The notes under the pieces are model-generated. The model was given only the letters and a program-made list of their open reading frames with translations. It was not told where the DNA came from and did no database searches. This document shows, piece by piece, positions 56,062 through 64,000 of a DNA stretch of 64,000 nucleotides (positions within the stretch are counted from its first letter, which is position 1; each line of letters starts with the position of its first letter). The DNA comes from Trachythela sp. YZ-2020 (taxonomy: Eukaryota > Cnidaria > Anthozoa > Malacalcyonacea > Clavulariidae), in contig JADLSH010000180.1 of the NCBI GenBank assembly GCA_016169945.1, positions 161,158-225,157 of the forward strand, in the 5' to 3' direction. Both the position numbers and the translations under genes were made by a program.

Positions 56062-57605
56062 CAATTGTATTTAACAACATGTATATATTTCCCAGTGCAT
56101 TAATTAACACAAATTATTGGTTGATGTTCCAAATTATTAACTATTATAATACCATACAGTTTATTTTTTTATTTATCATACAATTTTAATGCACCAATAT
56201 CAATGTTAAGCCCAGTGGGGGAGGGAGTTCAAGCATATGCACGGCTTTCAAAATAAGCCGGCGGACGCCGGAATTCTGCCGGCTAGGCTACTTTACGTTT
56301 TACCACCGGCTACTTTTCATCTGGTCAGAGAAAAAATAATACAAATCGATGTTCCACACAGAATTTAGCGAAACACAAAGATTAATTCAAACTTAAAGTA
56401 AAAATAGAGGAGTTAGGTTTAACTGTCTAGAAGTTTTACTTTTTTTTACTCTTGATCACTATTATTGTATTAGTCACAGGCGGCTACTTTTTTGGAGGCA
56501 GCCACCTACTTCGAATTATTCTGAAAGCCCTGTATATGTGGGGCATTTGATCGAATTTTGTCTTCAAATTTGATCCTAATCCTGCCTGCAGTTGAGGATA
56601 TTTGAACTGAAAAACATGTAATGTTTGTTAAATATTCCACACCATCTTTGAAAATAATGTCTATGTGTTTGACAATATTTTCAGCCCAACAGTAGGATAC
56701 TGTATTTGATGATAAATTTGCATGGAAGTACAAACCCCCCCTGGCCTTTACATTGATAGGTGCATTATTACCATAGTTAATAGAAAATTTGTTGTCAGTG
56801 GTGAGCCAGAATGAATTGAGTTATGTTTGGGCCAATGCCCTCAAAAAGTGTGCCAATTTTGATTGCTGAAACCTCATATAACTGATATAAGCAACCCCTA
56901 AAATACATTGTATACTGTAAATATAATCCTCTAATATAGAAAAGCTGCTCTCAACCTTTATCTCCCTGAGTACCATTTTATTTTATTGATTCCAGGCCAT
57001 TGCATATACCCCAAGAATTTTAAAACCACATTTACTTGTTCAGTACTGGCATAATGCTAACATATGTATATTACCACTGTTTCATCTTCACAATACCGGT
57101 ACGATACTTGATAGAATATTTATGGCATCTCTAATAAGCCCCCTGGGGCAGAGGGGGGGGGGCTTATTTTTTTCCCATAAAATCGTGACAATTTTGTTCA
57201 AACACAGAACAATGTGTAAAGAAAACCATGAGATCTTATCAAAACACTTGTGTTTTTGTGTGAATTGGGGCTTAGTGGGAGGGGGGTTATTAGAGGAAAG
57301 GGGTTATTATAGAGGGGAATGCTTAATAAATGTCTTCATCCAAGAGGGGGAGCATTAGAGATGTGGGAGGGCTTATTTAAGAGGAAGGCTTATTAGAGAG
57401 ATTATGGTACCAAAGATGCTGTAATACGAGCAACAGAATTATTGCAACTCTGCAACAAAACTGATTCAATGCATGTTAATTGAAAATGTTGATGAATGTT
57501 GTTGCACATTTTGTAACTTATATGTGTGGCATTTTTTAATTAACATGCGAATGAAATCCGCTTTGTTGCAAGTTTTAGCAATTTTGTTGCTCATACTGTA
57601 TTACG
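56062..57605. other. Spacer between convergent transposon genes
   Basis: AT-rich sequence with G-rich tracts (57140-57165, 57275-57360: GGGGCTTATT-type repeats) and no gene recognised. It probably contains the 3' ends of both transposon genes. Confidence 0.45.
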
Positions 57606-60381
57606 GCACCTTTAGTATATTCTAATTCTTCTAATGTTCTCATTGAGATATATGTTAATTGGGAAGACCAGTGGTTCTTCAGACACAACATACCATCTAG
57701 AATGTTCACCCTTGTGTCTTCCAGCAACATTACCTCTAACAATGGGTGCAATATTTCGTTGTGCTGCAAGTGTTAGATCATTGTACCCAAATGCTTGGAT
57801 GGTCGGGTTATCACTGTGACGACCCCTCTCTCTCTGACGCCCAAAATACTCTTCTAAGAGGTCCTGGCAGAATCTTTCTGAAATGAAAAATTCCAGTCCT
57901 TCTGATAGCAAGAACTTTGCCACTTCAACAAGAGAATTAATTGTTATCTTCAATACTTTAAATGTTTGCTGTGAGATAAACATTCTGCCTCTTGCATCAC
58001 CGGAGAAGTCGCCAGGTCGTTCTTGTGTAGCCCTATACCATGCCTCAAGATAGCCAAGGAAGACTTTCTGTAGTCATTCAAATCGACTATCATTGGGGTC
58101 GGTGTATGGAGCCAGAAATTCGTTCCGTCGTCTTGTGTGTTCACTTGTAGAACGAACATTGAGACAGTCAAAGAACCTATTCACCATCTCGCAGAACTTT
58201 GCTGTCTCCTCTGCTTCTCCACCAGGGAAATGTCGCCGGAGTGCCTGTGCGACAGAGTTGCTCAACACCTGGGCAGCAAAATTCACCTTCATCTTTGAGA
58301 AGGACGTAAGGTTGATATGGTCGGGGGTTAATTTGGGAAGTTGATGCAAGTCCTGTTCAAGGTCTGAATGGTAAAGCTGAGCAATGTGTTGCCACATTAA
58401 CTCCTTACCATCCTGTACCAGAGTTGAAAAGACAATTTCTGGCTGTCTTGAGTAGGTGAGGAGCATCAGAAAAGAAGATAAATCTTTCTGGAGCAAAGAG
58501 GTTGACGGTCTTGTGCACAACATCAACTTTGTACTCTTCTCCCACGAGACCAACATGCAGCTCGTAAAACTTCCGGTTTGGCGATGCACCATCACTCACT
58601 GTGGCACAAACCCATAAGTAGCAGGTCAATTCCAATATGGAGACAATATGAAAGGATGTTACATTCTCAGTGCTGAAATATCCCAGTATGTATTTCAGAT
58701 CACTTGCAACACCTCTCACCATGAATGCCAAGACATGACTTGCAATTGCAGTTGGTGTGTCAAATGCAGCAGTATTCAGCCAATTAGTTCATTAGTATGT
58801 TTGTCAAAAACTAGATTTGATTGCATTTTCATTTCATCAAATGACACAACAACATATCTCTGAACATCAAACAAATTCTTTGTAATGTCATTCAATCTAG
58901 ATATATTCTCTTCATGAAAACCAGGTTTGGGTTTGAAAAAATTGCGGTAGTCCCTTAGCACACGCTCACTTGATAACACCAGCACACCAGATGATGCTAA
59001 TTCTCGGTACACAGATGGGGACTTGGAATGTATCGACAAGCAGAACCTGATTAGGTGGGGATGGTATCGCCTACCAAAGTTGGGTGATGCCAGAAGCTTC
59101 TTTTGCTGCTGCCAAAACAGGTTCATATGTGGTGAACTTTCCAAATCTACTCCCTTTAAAATCTCTTGAAGGTCGCTTTCAAGAGTTTGGTCAACCTTAA
59201 CACTGTTGGCCAAAATATCTTTCTCCATTGTATTAAGCCTCCCTTGAAGTTCTTTGCAAGCAATACGTTGCTTCTGAACTGTTGCAATTAACCTTTCTTT
59301 ACTGCAGCTGGTGAGAGGAGCTTTGTCCTTTATAGCCAATGCTGGTTTAACTGAACTTAGTTTGGTTTTTGCAGTTAGAAAGCTTGAACAACCAGCACAC
59401 GGTTCTTTAGAACCACATAACACCAGACAATTCTCAGACCTGGTAAACATGTCGACTTGGAATGGTGGCCCATCCTCATTATACACATGTGAGTAGGGGG
59501 AATAGAATGCTTGGGGACATTTGCATGGTCAGTTGTAGGTGACTCTTCAGGCAAACCAGGACAAATACACTTCGATTTAATAATGCCACAAAGTGAAGAA
59601 ATTGAAATTCTGAACAAAGACCGCTTGTGTTCAAGATAAACATGGTGATCATCAGGCAAAACCACCCAAATACTGGGAGAGAAAATCCAAGTCCTGAATC
59701 CACTGTCACTGAATAAACAGGCAATGCATGTTTTCCGTCAAAATATTCTAAAACAAAATCGTGTTCACGTTCGTTTCTTGACCAGCCAGATAATTTGACG
59801 GTTGTTACTTTACTTTGAAGTCGTCCAGATGTTTGTACACACGATTTGGACACAGTCTCGGATGTGGAACTAGAAGAGCCTTCGTCTGGAGTATTGCGTT
59901 CAAGTGTCCTTCTCGATGTTGCTTCGCTTTGAAACGACTTCTTAGGAAGATTCAATGATGGTATAGCTCCAGGTGTAGTATCTGCAAATTATTGAAGCAA
60001 AATGAAATATTTAACAAAGCGCCATTATATTTCAAAGAACAATAACAAAGAACCTCTCAACCTCAAAATTGCAACATTCGCTACGCAGAAATATGCAAAA
60101 TCAAATGATAATTCATTCAAATTTCACAGTATTGTGAATATACTTACGTCTTTCAATAAACTTTTCCTCAAAATGCCTTTCACATATATGCAATTTGCGT
60201 TTATTTGGCGTCTCAAATTCGCATCCACAACCCGATTTTTGTGATTATATTCACCCACTCGTCGCGCGTTTTCGTCGATAATTCGTATTCTCCTTTAGGT
60301 AAACTAAAAATACTTATTCCAACCTAAAAAATACTGTCAATAGTGTCTTCAACCAAAAATACTGCAGTTGGCACCTGGCAT
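57606..60381 (-). pseudogene. THAP-domain P-element-like transposase
   Basis: Starts at 60381 (MPGANCSIFG). The THAP zinc finger continues on the minus strand (LPKGEYELSTKTRDEWVNII; CERHFEEKFIER; 60,145-60,330). Then a linker (59,665-59,955), a coiled coil (EIAC..ELQGRLNTMEKDI), and the P-transposase core: YHPHLIRFCLSIHSKSPSVY, SSERVLRDYRNFFKPK, VVSFDEMKMQSNLVFDK (58,776-59,486). Next FFSDAPHLLKTARNCLFN (58,405-58,731), the helical insertion with FCEMVNRFFDCLNVRS, and the C-terminal ERFCQDLLEEYFGRQRERG (~57,860). Several junctions look like short introns, others like frameshifts (e.g. ~60,240). It is probably inactive but well preserved. Confidence 0.83.
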
Positions 60382-60539
60382 AGCCGTATACGGCGTAAGC
60401 GAAGCGGAAATGTTTCGAATATCGAAAGACCCCATGCTGTTTTTAATAACAAGGAGCCATTGTGTGCACCTTCGTAGTGACGTCACGCGCCATAAAACAG
60501 ACCAATAACATATCCAGTCATGTGACCCGGCCTTCCTAA

Positions 60540-61010
60540 CCATGTTTATCTTTCTATTAACTATGTTGGCACCTAGCTATCGCAACACATATCTCTCCCA
60601 TTGCTATCGTAGAAATGAGCTTGAAAAGAGAAGAGCGTACGACGAACGAATCAGAGAAGTAGAGCATTGGTCATTCTCTCCCCTTGTCTTTTCAACCGCG
60701 GGTGGTATGGGTACCACTGCAAACGTAGTGTATAAGAGAATTGCATCTTCTGATTGCTGATAAACATGGCAAACCGTACAGTAAGGCAATCAACTGGATG
60801 AGATGCAGACTCAGTTTTTCACTATTACGATCAGCAATTATGTGTCTATGCGGAGCTAGATCTTCTCTTCGTCGTCAATTTGTTTTGAAGGAGAGATTGA
60901 CCTGGCTTTGTGGAAGGACGGGCTTCTTATTGAGAAACCTTTTGGTACAATATACTTATAATATGAATTTTTTTATTGTAGATACAGACTATTTATACAA
61001 ACTTAACTGA
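60540..61010 (+). pseudogene. Fragment of a repetitive cnidarian protein
   Basis: Residues ELEKRRAYDERIREVEHWSF, SPLVFSTAGGMG and, after a frame change near 60,750, KPYSKAINWMRCRLSFSLLR resemble the C-terminal part of repeat proteins I associate with RT-encoding cnidarian elements. I cannot name the family with certainty. It is broken and starts at the right edge of the P-like transposon. Confidence 0.45.
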
Positions 61011-62600
61011 TGGTTTTAGACGTTTTATTGAAGATATATCATAATTTATTTTTTTCAATGTACATAATAATTTTGCGCAATTACCGAAATAAAATTACCA
61101 AAAGACCGCAGTAGCGAATGAAAGAAGACACTGTGCGGTTTGACACCGGGTAGACACGACTGTTCACGATGGTGGATGCAAAATTTTGAAAATATTAATA
61201 TTTTTGGAAACATTTATGCCAATCTTAGGTTTGTCGAAATGTCAAATAAAGCGGTAAGTCAAAGTATGTCTAGCATGGTCGGGGAGACTTTGAATCGTTA
61301 ACAGCAATTTGTGGTTGCTTTATGATCTAAAACTTGATGGACATTGGTCTCATCCTGAGAGGGATAAGAATAGTTTTTCAGTAGCGGAACCTGAGCAGTG
61401 ATTTCTGAGAGAAAGAATAAAAACATCCTTGATTATCGAGGGAGAGAGGAAGATCTGTGACATATCTTGGAGGAGTGTTCTCGACTGGAGTTGTCTGATA
61501 ACTTAGCTGATGTAAAGCGAGCTTAAAGAAGGTCAGTTGATCACATACTGAAGCTATCTCGATTATTGTCTGGATCTGATCTTTATACATGTAACCACTG
61601 GCATGCGGAATTTTCTCAAAAACTTTATTGACAAATAATAAAAGAATTTCTTAGTCAAACTCAAACTGGGAAATACCACAGAAAATCTAAGTCATCATAC
61701 CCTGATATGTAAATCAGGCACATGTTTCGCGAATGTTAATGAGGAAGGAATTAATAAACCAATTGTTATCGAACAATCAACTATCATTTTGTACAGGAGA
61801 TGTTATGGATGATGTATGCGTCGATGAAATGATAGGCGAACAACGTTTAGCGTCCGCAATATAAACGTAAAGACGAGCTTTTAATGGAACCTTATTAACT
61901 CGGTAAAACCCATTAAATCCTTTCGGAGATCGAGGATTTAAGATTTAAAACATAATGATTGATGTTATTAACTCCCATTGCGTCTGGTAGGAAGCGGCAA
62001 CCCTCTTCTGAATTTACTTCGAACATGCCAATAAACAAGCAAGTAACAATCAATAATCGCTACTAACTTACGTGAGGTAGTGGCATGAAGCTTTGCATCT
62101 AATGGGAATACCTTGCAAACGCACTCTGAAAAATCTCCAGCAATCCATCCCGGAACAAATTGGCATGGAATCATCGAGCCATCTAGTGATTTTGCTGATA
62201 TTTTGGAGGTGCGTAGATCGGAAAAGGTAAACAAAGTAAAGAAAGTTCACTCTAAGCGGGATAGCTGATAACGTAAAGTGAAAGCTCACAATCCTTTTTC
62301 ACTCTAAAACAAACGAAATGCAGCTACCTACATATATCCTGTAGTTTTCCGCCAAGCAAAAGGAAAGGTATAATGTTCGCTAAAGTCCGGTCCCCTCTAT
62401 TTGGTTTAGCCGATCACATAGACTATCTTAATATTTCAAAAATACGACCAAGAATCCGCTAAGTTCCAAAAGGAGAATAATCAAAGCGCGGGATAAAAGG
62501 TCAACTAAAGTTGCAAGTCTTGGACGACTTCTGTCAACATATATCTTGGGAAGACGTGTTGTCTACAGCTCCTGACCGTAGATAGGAAATTGGAAATTTT
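61011..62600. other. No gene recognised
   Basis: AT-rich DNA with only short open stretches on both strands; no domain, RNA gene or clear repeat seen. Confidence 0.45.
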
Positions 62601-63060
62601 TACCGGAACTAATACACTGCGGGTTGATATTATTATGCCAGAACGATCTGTCAGGAAGCTTCACGTGTTGTCTGATCGTCCATGGATGACTAATTCAACC
62701 TAAAAGGCTTATTAATCAAAAGATGTAAAAGGCAAAGTTTTCTACGAGTGAAATGTTTGCATTATTTAGGCGCTTAAGAAATAAGCAAACCGCGAAAGGA
62801 AACGATGCTGCACGATTTATTACCGTAAATCTAAAAGCAGTGCATGTGACCTAAAAGAAACTAAACTGGCATACAATGGTGGTAACGAAATTACAACAGC
62901 TGGTGCGCGCTTTGAAAACCATTTCCAAAGAATTGGATTACGCTTTGACTTCTATGCGAAATCGATCAGCAACGAGTAAAGATATCAACTGAGGGTGTAT
63001 CCGAATTTCCTTACAAAGTCCCAGTGGGGGTTCTGCAAGGCAACCAGGATTGTGACCATG
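62600..63060 (+). pseudogene. LINE linker fragment
   Basis: MPERSVRKLHVLSDRPWMT and LFRRLRNK in neighbouring frames match the conserved segment between endonuclease and RT of CR1/Jockey-type LINEs. It is heavily broken. Confidence 0.5.
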
Positions 63061-63099
63061 GCTATTCTTAAGAACTATACTAACGACTCTAGGAAATCA

Positions 63100-63730
63100 A
63101 AGTGATCTAATTATCTAATAGTATTATTATACATTATGATAATAATAATAATAATATGTGGAAGTTCGTGCAGACGACAACGACAATTTCTGGAAGTCAT
63201 CCCAAGAAATACGGAAAGCAGCTCTATTTGGCAAGACTTGCAGTAAAAGGCCGGGTCCCAGTTGCATCGTATGACGCAATTAATTAAGACTGACAGTACG
63301 TGTTTATGAGTTTCGTTGAAATTGATTACAACACTTGACGGATTTGCAGGCACAGAAAAGTAAGAACAGCAGATCCCATTGAACGTCATAAAAAAGAAGA
63401 GGATGGTCATGGCGCTAAAGGTCATTTTTGAGCTTCTCTCACAGGAGCACTTTGCACGTGTATGGCCAGCGCGCCTGACACCTATACATGCTCTGTGACT
63501 TCCGGAAAATGATCGTTAATCTTGACTGTCGCGGCTAACTTTTTGTGGCGTATGAGCAGTAGAACTGTAGCCTCATACTTTCGGTGCGGCCGCCGTCAAA
63601 AGTTTTTAACCATAATCACATTTCACGAAAGTATAAACACATACGTGCGTCCAATTGTGTGCATGCATGTGCAGTGGAGGCTGACTTTTAACTGGTTATG
63701 GATCATTCAATGAAACAATTTCAATTAAAT
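63100..63730. other. No gene recognised
   Basis: Contains a short ATAATAATAATAATAAT tract at 63,138-63,155; otherwise no recognisable feature. Confidence 0.4.
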
Positions 63731-63739
63731 CTTATAAAG

Positions 63740-64000
63740 TGGAAGGAACTCTGAATAGACTTTACTAGGAGACCTGGTAACTGATGATCGTGTGGTTTTA
63801 AATGGTCAATGCTTTGAACTTGCTTTAAATTTGCAAACTACTGGTATGATAACTACCGAGGACCCAAAGTGGAACAGCATATTGAGAACACTGTATTAAA
63901 GGTGCATCAAAACTGGCTGCAATTTATTACGCAGTTAAAAACGCAAGTAGGTCGATGATTCTTCCCTGATTCTATTTTTATCAGCATGCATTAGGTTTAT
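63740..64000 (+). pseudogene. LINE RT C-terminal fragment, running off the window
   Basis: In shifting frames the segment reads VVLNGQCFE, TEDPKWNSIL and LSACIRF, similar to the LGV..DLKWN.H and C-terminal ACIRP region of LINE RT. With the linker at 62,600-63,060 it suggests one LINE copy with an internal deletion. Confidence 0.4.

Larger units (their letters stand above)
54171..60541. mobile_element. P/THAP9-type DNA transposon (6.4 kb)
   Basis: The ends ATGGTTAGGGAGGCCGG (54171-54187) and, inverted, ATGGTTAGGAAGGCCGG (60525-60541) form a 17-bp terminal inverted repeat with one mismatch. Between them lie a minus-strand THAP/P-type transposase gene and a plus-strand zinc-finger gene, convergent. 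I could not identify the 8-bp target duplication expected for P elements, so the exact termini are uncertain. Confidence 0.7.

Overview
The window looks like metazoan, probably cnidarian, nuclear DNA. The left ~14.3 kb is an integrated virus-like element; the rest is a dense, nested bed of transposons plus one large innate-immune-type receptor pseudogene. The cnidarian call is an inference from spliced genes, a HEPN/NB-ARC/TPR receptor, Penelope-like, BEL/Pao, Ty3/gypsy and CR1-like retroelements, and P/THAP9-type transposons. No sequence search was possible.

1-14,270: part of a Maverick/Polinton-like (adintovirus-like) dsDNA virus element. Recognisable parts are a FtsK/HerA-type packaging ATPase, a probable double-jelly-roll major capsid protein, a probable penton, an rve integrase with C-terminal chromodomain, two collagen-like proteins, several membrane proteins, and regulatory or zinc-binding proteins. 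Most genes left of 7,280 run leftward and all genes right of it run rightward, from a palindromic bidirectional promoter. Structural genes carry a near-leaderless TATAATAAATG signal. Four other genes share a different ~38-bp promoter. Gene ends carry hairpins, several with T-runs. No protein-primed DNA polymerase or capsid protease is visible, so the element probably continues left of base 1. The ATPase start and the integrase are each broken by a one-base frameshift.

14,300-22,600: degenerate BEL/Pao (minus), Ty3/gypsy (minus) and CR1-like LINE fragments (plus), a tRNA-derived SINE head and small repeats. 22,600-27,650: a HEPN + NB-ARC + TPR receptor-like gene with several frameshifts and about two dozen nearly identical TPR units.

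28,900-44,600: Penelope-like elements (PLE) of two families, a LINE, a 2.6-kb TA-flanked DNA transposon, and a tandem array (about 36,900-39,345) of ~282-bp monomers each holding a type I hammerhead ribozyme (retrozyme-like). Different hammerheads sit at the ends of both PLE families. A short motif at the same place beside all three ribozyme types suggests a link between the retrozyme array and the PLEs.

44,600-50,050: a Ty3/gypsy element split by a 3.1-kb DNA transposon with ~275-bp terminal inverted repeats, which carries a two-exon gene of unknown family and itself holds a Harbinger-like MITE. 50,300-54,000: a spliced host-like gene and a possible exon. 54,171-60,541: a P/THAP9-type transposon with a THAP-domain transposase and a convergent C2H2 accessory gene. 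60,540-64,000: repeat-protein and LINE remnants.
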